This document shows, piece after piece, positions 46,570 through 56,432 of a stretch of 64,000 nt of DNA (position 1 is its first letter; each line of letters opens with the position of its first letter). The stretch is taken from assembly GCF_003971255.1 (NCBI RefSeq), contig NZ_CP034660.1, positions 2,046,001 to 2,110,000 of the forward strand. Direction: 5' to 3'. The stretch comes from Colwellia sp. Arc7-635 (GTDB lineage Bacteria > Pseudomonadota > Gammaproteobacteria > Enterobacterales > Alteromonadaceae). The position numbers and the translations under genes were made by a program. Below the pieces are notes generated by a model, which ran no database searches, had not been told where the DNA came from, and saw only the letters and a program-made list of their open reading frames with translations.

Positions 46570-46707
46570 ATGTTATATAAAGTCATTAAAAATCTCGACC
46601 GTTTATTCAGTTTCAGATGCGCATTCGCTTATTGCTATAAATACGAAAGCCAAGAAGCTTTAATGCAAGTAGCAAGTGATCGAAGAAAAAGGCGAACTCA
46701 ATGCTAG
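46570..46707 (+). CDS. 45-residue basic protein
   Basis: A near-perfect AAAGGAGG ribosome binding site precedes an ATG that opens 45 codons (MLYKVIKNLDRLFSFRCAFA, then a basic tail ending RRKRRTQC). Its stop overlaps the start of the protease gene (ATGCTAG), which implies translational coupling. It has three cysteines. No family is recognised. It may be a partner or substrate of the following protease. Confidence 0.6.
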   Translation: MLYKVIKNLDRLFSFRCAFAYCYKYESQEALMQVASDRRKRRTQC

Positions 46708-46994
46708 GTTTTACTTTTTTAAAAGTTAAGGGTGACAGTATGTCGCCAATAATACCGAATGAGAGTTATATTTTGGCCAGCCACTGGTTTGTTCGCTTAT
46801 TTTTAAAAGAAGGCAATAAAATACTCATTCAACATAGTACTTATGGTGTTATCGTTAAAACAGTGGCATTAGTTGATCATCATGGCTTTATTTGGCTAAA
46901 AGGAGAAAATGAGCATAGTATTTCTGTCGAACAAATGGGTCCTATAGGTAAGGACAAAGTGATGGGTAGAGTACTCCGTGTTATTCAAAAATAA
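46701..46994 (+). CDS. small S26 signal-peptidase-like protease
   Basis: The 97-residue protein has the S26 catalytic pair: KVKGDSMSPIIPNE (Ser13) and GVIVKTVALV (Lys53), then IWLKGENEHSIS and KVMGRVLRVI. No membrane segment is present. It is shorter than leader peptidase and resembles the proteases that mature nickel superoxide dismutase (SodX), but no sodN is in the window. It overlaps the 45-residue gene by 7 bases and is downstream of a Fur box. Confidence 0.75.
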   Translation: MLGFTFLKVKGDSMSPIIPNESYILASHWFVRLFLKEGNKILIQHSTYGVIVKTVALVDHHGFIWLKGENEHSISVEQMGPIGKDKVMGRVLRVIQK

Positions 46995-47132
46995 CAGTCT
47001 ACAAGGCTAGCTTAACAATTTTTTTTAACGTGCTGTTTTAACCATTTTTTAAAATTATAAACGGCCTCCATGCCTATTATAAAAACGGATATAGTCATCA
47101 GTGTTGACGGTTAATGCTTTATTATTTCGATT

Positions 47133-48431
47133 TTATTCATTAGATAAGGCTGCAACGGTTGTCGAAATGTTACGGGCGCCAGATTTAATCTCTTCCATAA
47201 CCTTAGACACTTCTGAAAGTTGTACTTGACCTTTTTCTAGGTAGCTAGAAACAGTATTCATTCCGCCTTGAACATTTGAAGTAACTTCTTGATTGTCGGA
47301 TACCACAGTGACAATCTCATTGGTTGACTGACTTGTTCTGGAAGCTAGTTTTCGCACTTCATCCGCGACTACGGCAAACCCTCTTCCTTGTTCACCAGCT
47401 CTTGCAGCTTCTATTGCCGCATTTAAGGCCAGTAAATTAGTTTGGTCAGCGATAGCTTTAATGGTTGATACAATAGCTTGAATATTATCTGATTGTTGAT
47501 TTAATTTATTAATTTGTTCAGTGGTTTCTCGCGCTTTTTCAGATATTTCATTATAAACTTGTACTGAAGAATTCAGTAATTCGGCAGCAACTTCGGTAAT
47601 TCTTACCGTTTCGAGTGAAGTATCATGGGCGACAATTGAGGCATTATTCACTAATGTCTCGCGTTCTACATTGGCGGTAATATCGGTGGCAAATTTGATG
47701 ACTTTAACCACGTGTTTATTTTCATCAAATATAGGATTGTAAGTAGCCTCTAACCACAATTCTTTACCATGGCTATCCTTACGTAAAAATTGGCCACTCT
47801 TAAATTGACCTTGCTGTAAATCTTGCCAAAAAGAAGGATTTTTCTGATAAAAATCATCATGACAAAATATTTTGTGATGTTTACCTTTGATGTTTTTTAG
47901 ATCATATTTTACCGCATCCGTAAAGTTACGATTAGCGGTAATAATATTACCTTCTGGGGTAAATTCAATAATCGCTTGAGAGCGGTGTAATGCACCAATA
48001 ATGGATTGTTGTTCCATCGCAGCTACTTTTTCTTGGGTGACATCGCTAGCAATTTTCATCACTTTGATCACTTGACCATTTTCTATAATAGGGAAGTAAG
48101 TCGCTTCTAACCAAATAATATCTCCTTGCTTATTTTTACGCTCAAAGGTGCCTTTGTTAGTAGAGCCGCTACGTAGCTTTTGCCAAAAATTCTGATATTC
48201 TGATGACTTAGCATAATCAGCTAGGCACATTACAGCATGATGCTGACCAATAACTTCTGATTTTTTATAGTTAGCTATTGCTAAGAAAAGATCGTTGACG
48301 TCGATGATAGTGCCGTCAGGTGAAAATTCGATCGTGGCAACATTACTCTTAATCGAATTAATAATTGCGTTTGATGTGTTTAACAGCGTTTGATTGTGTT
48401 TTAGTTGGGATTTTATTTTATTATTGAACAT
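47133..48431 (-). CDS. cytosolic methyl-accepting protein with two PAS domains (BdlA-like)
   Basis: The 432-residue protein has two PAS domains (about 25-135 and 145-255; each with a [11 protein letters not shown] or [11 protein letters not shown] start and WLEATYFPI or WLEATYNPI), then a chemotaxis signalling domain with the conserved tip [22 protein letters not shown] near 340-361. No membrane segments. The architecture and length match BdlA of Pseudomonas, which drives biofilm dispersal, and Aer-like redox sensors. It can bind haem or FAD but this is not certain. Confidence 0.85.
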   Translation of the reverse strand: MFNNKIKSQLKHNQTLLNTSNAIINSIKSNVATIEFSPDGTIIDVNDLFLAIANYKKSEVIGQHHAVMCLADYAKSSEYQNFWQKLRSGSTNKGTFERKNKQGDIIWLEATYFPIIENGQVIKVMKIASDVTQEKVAAMEQQSIIGALHRSQAIIEFTPEGNIITANRNFTDAVKYDLKNIKGKHHKIFCHDDFYQKNPSFWQDLQQGQFKSGQFLRKDSHGKELWLEATYNPIFDENKHVVKVIKFATDITANVERETLVNNASIVAHDTSLETVRITEVAAELLNSSVQVYNEISEKARETTEQINKLNQQSDNIQAIVSTIKAIADQTNLLALNAAIEAARAGEQGRGFAVVADEVRKLASRTSQSTNEIVTVVSDNQEVTSNVQGGMNTVSSYLEKGQVQLSEVSKVMEEIKSGARNISTTVAALSNE

Positions 48432-48718
48432 GATCCACCTAATAAATGACGATATAAATATATCAAAGGTAACCTGTATAGCTTGTTATCCTTAACTTAT
48501 ATTTATGTTAAATATTATAGGTGCAACATAAACGCATAGCGTCCTTACAAATACAGTATAACAGGTCTTTGTATATTATGATGAAAGCATCATTAACGTT
48601 TGAGTACAGCATTGATATTTTTATTTAGATATCAAGTTACTAACAGCTTTAACGCTGTCATAAGCTTTGATTTTTTTCCCTAAAAGGCAAAAATAAGGCA
48701 AAATAACAGAAAAGTTCT

Positions 48719-49108
48719 ATGAGTGAATGTAACGTGACATTATTGACGATTAAAGAATATTTTCCTGCTGGCGGCCAAGTGGCTGAAGAAATAGAAATTA
48801 CAGATATCCGTGATAGCGATAGAGCAGACGTGATTTTTGGTCGGGCGATATTGCCATTATCTAAGCAGGCAAAAAATGTCGTGATATACCAACAATTATT
48901 GGCTAGTGGCAAAAAAGAGTATAGAACGATATCAGCAAAGTGCCCTCACCAGGGCGCTGACATTAGCCGTGATGAATTAGAAGCAGACGGCAATGTCTAC
49001 TGTTCACTGCATCGTCGTCCTATCTGTATTTTTAGTGAATATAATTATGCTTATTTAACCGAGAAACGTGCAGATAAATATTTTATCGTCAGTAGTGAAA
49101 AAACTTGA
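48719..49108 (+). CDS. Rieske-type [2Fe-2S] protein
   Basis: The 129-residue protein has the Rieske ligands CPHQGADIS and YCSLHRRPICIF (CxH near 75-77 and CxxH near 94-97). Stand-alone Rieske proteins are ferredoxins for oxygenases or of unknown role. No oxygenase is adjacent. It begins 287 bases from the divergent chemoreceptor gene. The sequence around the second site continues only about 30 residues, typical of the small form. Confidence 0.75.
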   Translation: MSECNVTLLTIKEYFPAGGQVAEEIEITDIRDSDRADVIFGRAILPLSKQAKNVVIYQQLLASGKKEYRTISAKCPHQGADISRDELEADGNVYCSLHRRPICIFSEYNYAYLTEKRADKYFIVSSEKT

Positions 49109-49214
49109 GTTGATAAAAATGGCTGAACAGATGGTTAAATATTTGCTTCTAACCATCTGACTCGCCATTACTTAGCATTACTGTATGTATTATTGGCAAT
49201 GTTCAGATTGAATT

Positions 49215-49448
49215 TTATTCTCTGAGTAAAGCATCCAAGCTATCAACAATTTCACTCCAATCTGAATCGAGCTGAATGGCTTCTTGTAAAAACTGCTGTT
49301 GGCCATTACTCCAAAAATCGGCATCGGCTAATGGTTGATCTTTTTGAAGGCCACGATTAGCAGCAATAAAAAACTCTATATCTTCATTGCTATTTTTAAG
49401 ACCTAATTGAGCGAATAAATTGGTCATATTGTGCATTGAGCGATCCAT
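49215..49448 (-). CDS. DUF2789 family protein
   Basis: The 77-residue protein begins MDRSMHNMTNLFAQLGL and has DFWSNGQQQFLQEA and WSEIVDSLDALLR, the signature of DUF2789, a small cytosolic proteobacterial family of unknown role. The ATG at 49448 has GGAG 7 bases before it; an upstream ATG at 49460 is in frame but less suited. Confidence 0.8.
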   Translation of the reverse strand: MDRSMHNMTNLFAQLGLKNSNEDIEFFIAANRGLQKDQPLADADFWSNGQQQFLQEAIQLDSDWSEIVDSLDALLRE

Positions 49449-49555
49449 AACATACTCCATTATTAACTGTATAAATACCTGGGTCAGATAACTTACTTTA
49501 TATTATCCGACCGCTTTAATCTATTGGAGTCTCAGCAATGTTGATGTGAATAGTT

Positions 49556-50122
49556 TTATATTTTTTTGTTAACACTACTGTTGCTAATTGCAGTACCTAA
49601 TAAAGATAACAAACAATAAGCGGTAAAGTAATAAAACCCTGGCCCTAATGCCGATAGTGTTTCACTACTGACAATAAAATCTAGCTTAAACCCAAACACT
49701 GATAATTGCTGCTGCGTTGCTGTTTCGGCATGATTGGTGGATAGGACAGCAAGAAAAATAGCGACAACAAACACGTCGGCCATTGACCACTTACCAATTT
49801 TACTGATAAACGCATATATCTTTATTTCTAAGTTTGAATGTTTTTTTAGGTAGGCGATTGTCAGTAAAATAAATTTAGTGACAGGAATACAAATAGAAAA
49901 AGCAAAAATTAATGCTGCCACCAAAATTCGATCATCTTGCCATAGCTCTTGTATTGTTTGCAGCAGAGAAAGGCTTTTATCAATAATGGTATTGGTGATT
50001 TTTGCGCCACTGACATTTGCTGTCATCGCCATATTTAGCGAAAACATGGGTAATAATATGCCCGGAATAAATATTGCGATGGCGATAAGGTTAAATAAAA
50101 ATCCTAAATGTTTTTTAATCAT
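49556..50122 (-). CDS. PqiA-like inner-membrane protein
   Basis: From the ATG at 50122 the protein is 188 residues with four membrane helices and the PqiA pattern IGKWSMADVFVVAIFLAVL near 111-129. PqiA proteins are inner-membrane parts of envelope lipid-trafficking systems linked to MCE proteins, but no MCE gene is here. The frame is open to 50392, giving 278 residues with extra hydrophobic sequence; that longer start has no ribosome binding site, and AGGAAAG precedes 50122 at a rather long distance. The start is uncertain. Confidence 0.65.
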   Translation of the reverse strand: MIKKHLGFLFNLIAIAIFIPGILLPMFSLNMAMTANVSGAKITNTIIDKSLSLLQTIQELWQDDRILVAALIFAFSICIPVTKFILLTIAYLKKHSNLEIKIYAFISKIGKWSMADVFVVAIFLAVLSTNHAETATQQQLSVFGFKLDFIVSSETLSALGPGFYYFTAYCLLSLLGTAISNSSVNKKI

Positions 50123-50484
50123 GATGTAATAACGCTTTCCTAGATGCTTTATAGCGAATATGTTTGGCCGTATTGTTAACGATTTTTTACTTAGGATCCA
50201 ACTAATTAATGCTTTAGTCTTGTGTATGTAAATAGTACTAACTTGGTAGGTATATGCTATCGAGCAAAACATTGCTATAACACTTAGTCGAGCTACTAAA
50301 ACCGCTATAGACGGACAAGCTCCTGATAATGGCATTATAAATATAATAAAAGCGGGCGCTGCAAAGCTAATTTTCGTTATAGTGTTACCCATAAAGTTAC
50401 ATATCTGTATATAAGTTACTTGTAATAGCTCTCTGCTTAGTAAAGTAAAGGGTGAAGTAAAGGGTGAAATGAAAGGATGAAAAG

Positions 50485-51246
50485 GTGAAAAAAGTACATA
50501 TTCTCAACGGTGATTTTTTGAACTGCCAGCTCAAAGATACAGTCGAAGCAGAGCGAGTCGTGATGAGAGAGTGTTTAATTGACGGTAATATTCAAGGTGA
50601 AACATTAGTCACTTTTTATGCCAACAGAGCAGCGTTTACTAGTCAATATGAAGGTTGTACCGTTGCCGGCTATTATAAATATGCCGCGCCAGAAATTAAC
50701 AAAATAAATACGCTTGCTCCAGAAAGTGAAGTCTATTGTTGGTTTGAGGACGACTTGTTTTGCCAAGCTAATTTATGGTTTGTACTTAATTTACTGTTCA
50801 AAAATGGCCATCATTCACACATCTACCTTGTACGGCCAAATAAAGTGAATCGTTATAACTTTAACAAGATGACAGATGACGAGTTGAACATAGCGTTTGA
50901 GAGTAAACAGCTGTTGTTATCATCGCAATTAACACTACTTGCAGAATTATGGCCGTTATACCAACAAAATAACGTCAACGACATGTTCGTCATAGCAAAA
51001 AAATTGCGTTTAGCATTGCCATTTTTATTACCAGCTATTGCAGCACATGAGTGTAGAGCACCTGATGAAAATGGTTTAGGTTATCCTCAGCGCCAGTTAT
51101 TGGCGATAATGCAGGAGTTGGACACCACAGAATTCGGCCCTGTTTTTCAATGTTTTTCTGAGCGAGAAGGGATTTACAGTTTTGGCGATTTACAGGTAAA
51201 GCAAATGTTTGAACAGCTCAAACAAAAGCTTGCCGGTGATTTATAA
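50485..51246 (+). CDS. DUF1835 domain protein
   Basis: The 253-residue protein starts at GTG (MKKVHILNGDFLNCQL), preceded by AAGGATG. VHILNGD at the N-terminus and CWFEDDLFCQANLWFVLN near 85-102 are the DUF1835 marks. The family is cytosolic with unknown function. It is a single gene followed by a symmetrical hairpin. Confidence 0.7.
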   Translation: MKKVHILNGDFLNCQLKDTVEAERVVMRECLIDGNIQGETLVTFYANRAAFTSQYEGCTVAGYYKYAAPEINKINTLAPESEVYCWFEDDLFCQANLWFVLNLLFKNGHHSHIYLVRPNKVNRYNFNKMTDDELNIAFESKQLLLSSQLTLLAELWPLYQQNNVNDMFVIAKKLRLALPFLLPAIAAHECRAPDENGLGYPQRQLLAIMQELDTTEFGPVFQCFSEREGIYSFGDLQVKQMFEQLKQKLAGDL

Positions 51247-51265
51247 AGTATTCGATTTATTACAA

Positions 51266-51290
51266 CCCTGTGATAAAGCTAGTCACAGGG
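51266..51290. terminator. symmetrical hairpin between converging genes
   Basis: CCCTGTGA (51266-51273) and TCACAGGG (51283-51290) pair perfectly around a 9-base loop. A weak T-rich tail follows. Confidence 0.55.
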
Positions 51291-51376
51291 CCGTTACTTT
51301 ACAATTATTCATCAATTTTACGACTTTAAATTTTTGCTAAGTTTATTTATGGTCGTATTGATCTATCGTTTCAATA

Positions 51377-51982
51377 TTATTTTTTAACGTGAACTTCACT
51401 GAGTTTATCAACAGTGGCAGAGCATGACTTTAAAAATACAGCCATAAAATATGCTACCTCTGGCATTTCTTGCTGTAATGTCGCTAGCTTTAACTCTAAG
51501 CGCTCTTTAACATGATCAAATTCATGATTTTGATGATTCAACTCATCGAGTGCTTTGATATACGCAACTAAAATATCAGCGGCTTTGACTATTTTTTTAT
51601 ACTGTTCATCAACATTATCCTGAACAATAATATCGGCAAACATTGCTTGGAACTCTTCAGGTAAAGATTCTAAGCATTGTTTTTCAGCGATATATTCTAT
51701 TTTTTTAAATTCACGAGCAATTTCAGGGTTAGCATATTTTGTTGGGCTAACGATATCGCCAAAACGAGTTTCACTGGCTTCATGATACAGGGCGACCGTT
51801 GCCACTTTATCAGCGTTTATATTACCTGAAAATTTTTCATTTTTAATTACCGCTAACAAATGCGCAACAATGGCGACCTGATGAGAATGTTCTGCAACAT
51901 TCTCCGGTTTAACGCAAAACATTAATGCCCAACGTTTAATGAGTGGCATTCTGAACATCCAAGCGAGAAAAGTACTTTGCAT
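51377..51982 (-). CDS. yfbR: 5'-deoxynucleotidase YfbR
   Basis: The 201-residue HD-domain protein has VAEHSHQVAIVAHLL near 29-43, ALYHEASETRFGDIVSPTKY near 64-83 and a downstream KAADILVAYIKALDE. It removes phosphate from deoxynucleoside 5'-monophosphates. In E. coli it lies next to alaA (yfbQ), as it does here; the stop-to-start gap is 32 bases. Confidence 0.93.
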   Translation of the reverse strand: MQSTFLAWMFRMPLIKRWALMFCVKPENVAEHSHQVAIVAHLLAVIKNEKFSGNINADKVATVALYHEASETRFGDIVSPTKYANPEIAREFKKIEYIAEKQCLESLPEEFQAMFADIIVQDNVDEQYKKIVKAADILVAYIKALDELNHQNHEFDHVKERLELKLATLQQEMPEVAYFMAVFLKSCSATVDKLSEVHVKK

Positions 51983-52014
51983 TTATGTAACCTTATTAAA
52001 CTGTCGAATGTTGG

Positions 52015-53229
52015 TTATTGGCGATAAGTGCTGAAAAAGTTTGCAAGTTTCTCTAACGCTGGTTTTAATTCATCAACATGTGGGAGAAAGACTAAACGAA
52101 AGTAGTTTTTCTCTTTAATGTTAAACGCGCGACCATGCACTAAGAGAATTTTTTCTTGTTTGAGTAAATCCAAAATCATTTTCTCATCATCTTGGATATT
52201 AAATTTTTCTTGGTCGACTTTGACAAAAAAGTATAATGCGCCCATCGCCAAGTTACAGGAAAGACCATCAATCGCATTAATCATTTTATGTGCTAGATTA
52301 CGTTGTTTTAACAAGCGCCCATCACCTTGAATTAATTCATTAATGCTCTGATAGCCACCTAATGCGGTTTGAATAGCATGCTGTACAGGAACATTGGCAC
52401 ATAAGCGCATTGACGAAAGGATATTCAAACCTTCTAGATAATCTTCAGCGTGTAGTTTAGGACCCGTAATGACCATCCAACCAGCACGAAAACCAGCGAT
52501 ACGGTAATTTTTTGATAAACCGCCCATGGTGATGATCAGTACGTCATTGGCTAATCTCGCGGTAGGAATATGTTGTGCTTGGTCGTAAAGAATTTTGTCG
52601 TAAATTTCATCACTAAAAATGATTAAATTATGCTGACGTGCTAGTTCAATAATACCGAGTAGTACTTCTTCACTATAAACAGCGCCCGTCGGGTTATTAG
52701 GATTGATTAAAACAATGGCTTTGGTTTGTGGTGTTATTTTACTCGCCATATCGTTCAAGTCTGGATACCAATGGTTCTCATCATCACAACGGTAATGCAC
52801 GGGTTCGCCACCAGATAAAGCAACAGCGGCTGTCCATAAGGGATAGTCTGGTGCAGGAATAAGTACTTCATCGCCGTTATTGAGTAAACCTTGCATAGCC
52901 ATAACAATGAGTTCGCTAACTCCGTTGCCTATGTAAATATCATCAACACTGACATCTAAAATGCCTTGTTGTTGAAAATATTGCATAACGGCAACACGAG
53001 CAGGATAAATGCCCTTTGACTCACAGTAACCTTGGGCTGTAGGTAAGTTACGAATAACATCTTTTAAAATATCATCGGGTGCTTCAAAACCAAAAGGGGC
53101 GGGGTTACCAATATTGAGCTTTAAAATCTTATGCCCTTCATCTTCTAAACGTTTCGCTTCTGCAGCAACTTGTCCACGAATTTCATAGCAGACATTTTTT
53201 AATTTTGAAGATTTATGGATAGTTTTCAT
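52015..53229 (-). CDS. alaA: glutamate-pyruvate aminotransferase AlaA
   Basis: The 404-residue class I aminotransferase has INPNNPTGAVYSEEVL near 175-190, SDEIYDKILYD near 208-218, and the PLP lysine in GGLSKNYRIAGFRAGWM near 237-253. It makes alanine from pyruvate and glutamate. Length matches E. coli AlaA (405 residues) and the alaA-yfbR order is conserved. Confidence 0.94.
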   Translation of the reverse strand: MKTIHKSSKLKNVCYEIRGQVAAEAKRLEDEGHKILKLNIGNPAPFGFEAPDDILKDVIRNLPTAQGYCESKGIYPARVAVMQYFQQQGILDVSVDDIYIGNGVSELIVMAMQGLLNNGDEVLIPAPDYPLWTAAVALSGGEPVHYRCDDENHWYPDLNDMASKITPQTKAIVLINPNNPTGAVYSEEVLLGIIELARQHNLIIFSDEIYDKILYDQAQHIPTARLANDVLIITMGGLSKNYRIAGFRAGWMVITGPKLHAEDYLEGLNILSSMRLCANVPVQHAIQTALGGYQSINELIQGDGRLLKQRNLAHKMINAIDGLSCNLAMGALYFFVKVDQEKFNIQDDEKMILDLLKQEKILLVHGRAFNIKEKNYFRLVFLPHVDELKPALEKLANFFSTYRQ

Positions 53230-53630
53230 AGTAGCGGTCTTATAAATGATAAAAGTAAATTAACGTTATTGTCATCGTTAAATGGAAATAGAACTAAATT
53301 CGTTGAGCTTATTCTAACTGTTCATGCCAAGGTAGTACGGGAATTAATCTTATCCCATTGTTGCGAATATTGACCGAATTTGAAACAGTTACTTGCAACT
53401 TTTTTATAGCTAAATATGATTAATTGCATCATCTTGTTAATGTGCTTAAATTTTCAACACTATAATTGCTAATGTCCGCATGATGGTGTCGAATATTTGT
53501 ATTTGTATTGATATGGCATTGATACTTTTCACGGTATTGATACTTTCACACGACTAGCATGATTTACAACACAAATTTTTTGCACAATATGTGATGAACG
53601 TTACGCAATAGATATTTAGGAGAACTGTCC
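53230..53630. other. intergenic stretch between divergent genes
   Basis: 401 bases hold the promoters of alaA and the LRAT-like gene. A short direct repeat, ATTGATACTTT (53519-53529 and 53535-53545), is present. No gene seen. Confidence 0.45.
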
Positions 53631-54242
53631 ATGCCACTCCCTCTACTCTGGTTAGGTGCAGCTGCCGTTTCGGCATTAGCCGTTAAAGGTTTAGCTGACG
53701 ATCGAAAGGCTCAACAACGTCAGCGCTTCAATGGCTATCGTGTCAAAAAGCTTGCTGACCTTAAACGCTATGAATCTGCCGTTGCTATGTATCCAAGTGA
53801 TATGTTCAGTGTCGAACAGCGAGTTAAACCCTGTATTGGCGCTATTGTTTGTTGTGGTGTTGGTGGGGTATTAGATCATACCGGTATTTGGATTGGTGAT
53901 AACACCATTATTGAAGTTGACGGTAACGGTCTCGTTAAACCGGTCTCGTCGCAGCGCTTTACGCAAGACCGTTCAGGCAAAGGTATCTTTATTGCGTGTG
54001 ATTCATTAGGCACGCCATTAGCAAGTGAAATAGCGGCGCAGCGGGCAATTGAACAGATTTATCAAGTAAGGGACTATCATTTATTTGATAATAATTGCCA
54101 TCAGTTTATTTGGCAATGTTTCACAAGTGACGCACAAATAGTGACAACATTTAAAACCTTGTCATTGAATGTTGCTCAGTTGTTCGATCGCGTATTGTAT
54201 TGGGATAATTGTGATGACGAAAATGACTTCATACTTATTTAA
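53631..54242 (+). CDS. LRAT/NlpC-P60-superfamily protein
   Basis: The 203-residue protein has a short hydrophobic N-terminus (LLWLGAAAVSALAV) and an LRAT-like core: VLDHTGIWIGDNTIIEVDGN near 81-100 (catalytic His) and HLFDNNCHQFIWQCF near 148-162 (catalytic Cys). This is the circularly permuted papain fold used by lipid acyltransferases and phospholipases. AGGAG precedes the ATG. The substrate is not known. Confidence 0.75.
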   Translation: MPLPLLWLGAAAVSALAVKGLADDRKAQQRQRFNGYRVKKLADLKRYESAVAMYPSDMFSVEQRVKPCIGAIVCCGVGGVLDHTGIWIGDNTIIEVDGNGLVKPVSSQRFTQDRSGKGIFIACDSLGTPLASEIAAQRAIEQIYQVRDYHLFDNNCHQFIWQCFTSDAQIVTTFKTLSLNVAQLFDRVLYWDNCDDENDFILI

Positions 54243-54270
54243 GCGTAGGGCGCTTGATTGAGTAATAGCT

Positions 54271-54335
54271 GGGTATAGTTCACTGTAGCTATACCCAAAC
54301 CACTTGAAGCAGCATCTTCAAGTGGTTTGGGTATA
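54271..54335 (+). terminator. 20-bp perfect hairpin with a competing alternative
   Basis: TATACCCAAACCACTTGAAG (54290-54309) is followed by CAGCAT and its exact complement (54316-54335). A second hairpin, GGGTATAG (54271-54278) with CTATACCC (54289-54296), uses the same left bases, so only one can form at a time. The tail is not T-rich. It lies after the LRAT-like gene and may be a dispersed palindrome used as a terminator. Confidence 0.55.
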
Positions 54336-54374
54336 TATAAGTCTATTCTGTTAGCAGCTGCCAAAGTAAAGCAC

Positions 54375-54411
54375 AAAAAAAACGGCTCTGTAGCAAACTA
54401 CAAAACCGTTT
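54375..54411 (-). terminator. terminator of proS
   Basis: Read on the minus strand, AAACGGTTTTGTAG pairs with CTACAGAGCCGTTT around a TTTG loop and runs into T. It lies 81 bases after the proS stop. Confidence 0.8.
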
Positions 54412-54492
54412 ATATTTATGACTGGCACTTATCTACTAGCACCTAACTACTGGCATTGAACGCTAGGTAGTTAATTCGATATGCATTCGATA

Positions 54493-56205
54493 TTAATTGG
54501 CGAATAAAGACATTACATCACTAATAGCTAACATTGATTTTTCACCCGTGATACGGTTTTTAACTTCAATTTCTTGGTTATCAAGGTTACGCTCACCAAT
54601 CACTAATAATAAAGGCGTACCCATTAATTCGTGATCTGCAAACATAACACCAGGGCGCTCTTTGCGGTCATCAAAAATCACTTCGATACCAGCGGCTTGC
54701 AATTGCTCGTATAAAGCCTCTGCCGTTTCTTTAACGCGTGCTGATTTTGCCATGTTCATTGGCACAACAGCAACTTGATAAGGGGCAATGGCTGCTGGCC
54801 ATTTAATACCATATTTATCATGATTTTGTTCAATAGCAGCAGCAACAATACGTGATACGCCAATGCCGTAACAACCCATGGTTAAAATTTGATTTTTACC
54901 TGCTTCAGTTAACACACCGCAATTCATTGCTTGAGCGTACTTTTCGCCAAGTTGGAAAATGTGCCCAACTTCAATACCACGTTTGATAACAATGTTACCT
55001 TCGCCACATGGACTAGGGTCACCAGCAACAACATTACGTAAATCGGCTACGGTATAGTTTTGTGCATCACGATCCCAGTTTACGCCAGTTAGGTGTAGGT
55101 CATTTTTATTAGCACCACAAACAAAGTCAGCTAAATGTGCAGCACTGCGATCAACAATCACGTCAATATCTAAGCCAACAGGGCCAATTGAACCGGCTTT
55201 ACAACCTGCTGCAGCAAAAATTTGTTCATCACTAGCAAAAGTTAGTGGTGAAGCAATTTGTGCTAAATTTTCCGCTTTAACTTCATTTAATTGATGATCA
55301 CCACGTAAAACTAAAGCAATAACAGGTGCATCTTTACCTTTAGTTGCTACGCCTAATACCAATAAGGTTTTAACCGTTGTGATAGCATCGATAGTTAAAA
55401 ATGCAGCTAATTCTTCAATAGTATGAACATTCGGTGTTGATACTTCTGTTGCCGTTTGTGTCGCTGCAGGGCGTTCGCCCGCTGGCGCTAATGCTTCTGC
55501 TTTTTCAACGTTAGCAGCGAAATCACTGACATCACTAAATGCGATATCATCTTCACCCGAATCAGCTAAAACATGAAACTCATGTGATGCTTCACCACCA
55601 ATAGAGCCTGTATCAGCAATAACAGGACGGTAATCTAGACCCAAGCGATCGAAGATTCGACAATAAGCGTCAAACATGACTTGGTAAGTTTTCTTTAAAC
55701 ACTCTTCGCCTAAATGGAAAGAGTATGCATCTTTCATTAAGAATTCACGGCCACGCATGACACCAAAACGAGGACGAATCTCATCACGGAATTTCGTTTG
55801 AACTTGAAATAGGTTTAATGGCAATTGTTTGTAACTGCTAATTTCGTTACTGACAAGTTTCGTGATCACTTCTTCGTGCGTAGGGCCTAAAACAAAAGCG
55901 CGGTTATGACGGTCATTTAAACGTAATAATTCAGGGCCGTAGTCTTCCCAACGTCCTGATTCTTCCCATAAATCTGCCGGTTGTACCATCGGCATTAATA
56001 CTTCTAGTGAACCTGCACGTTCCATTTCTTCACGCACAATGTTTTCAACTTTACGTAATACTTTTAAACCTGTCGGTAACCAAGTATATAAGCCTGATGC
56101 GACATTGCGCACTAGTCCTGCACGTAACATTAATTGATGGCTGATAACTTCAGCACTAGCAGGGGTTTCTTTCAAAGTTGAAAGTAAATATTGGCTTGTA
56201 CGCAT
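54493..56205 (-). CDS. proS: prolyl-tRNA synthetase
   Basis: The 570-residue class IIa synthetase starts [20 protein letters not shown]. It has motif 2 ([21 protein letters not shown] in part, near 137-157), the YbaK-like editing insert (about 230-390) that removes mis-attached alanine, motif 3 [17 protein letters not shown] near 442-458, and a C-terminal anticodon-binding domain. Length equals the bacterial form of E. coli (572). Confidence 0.98.
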   Translation of the reverse strand: MRTSQYLLSTLKETPASAEVISHQLMLRAGLVRNVASGLYTWLPTGLKVLRKVENIVREEMERAGSLEVLMPMVQPADLWEESGRWEDYGPELLRLNDRHNRAFVLGPTHEEVITKLVSNEISSYKQLPLNLFQVQTKFRDEIRPRFGVMRGREFLMKDAYSFHLGEECLKKTYQVMFDAYCRIFDRLGLDYRPVIADTGSIGGEASHEFHVLADSGEDDIAFSDVSDFAANVEKAEALAPAGERPAATQTATEVSTPNVHTIEELAAFLTIDAITTVKTLLVLGVATKGKDAPVIALVLRGDHQLNEVKAENLAQIASPLTFASDEQIFAAAGCKAGSIGPVGLDIDVIVDRSAAHLADFVCGANKNDLHLTGVNWDRDAQNYTVADLRNVVAGDPSPCGEGNIVIKRGIEVGHIFQLGEKYAQAMNCGVLTEAGKNQILTMGCYGIGVSRIVAAAIEQNHDKYGIKWPAAIAPYQVAVVPMNMAKSARVKETAEALYEQLQAAGIEVIFDDRKERPGVMFADHELMGTPLLLVIGERNLDNQEIEVKNRITGEKSMLAISDVMSLFAN

Positions 56206-56432
56206 TGAGAAAAAATTCCATTAATAAGCGGATAATAAATATGAGCGCTATTCTAACAGGGCAATTTAACGCAAAAAAGCTTTAAATTGCCCAATAGTTG
56301 AAATTATCGATAACGCGGTGTTGATAATGTTGGATTAATAGCTAATTAATACTGAGCTAAAGTAAAAATAAAGCAGCAGTAAGATAAAATTAATACAGCT
56401 CTAATCAAAAGTTATATTACGCTTAGCAGTGA

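Noticed and set aside
46701-46994. Firm call as nickel superoxide dismutase maturation protease
   Set aside because: The S26 motifs fit, but the expected sodN gene is not adjacent, so only the general family is given.
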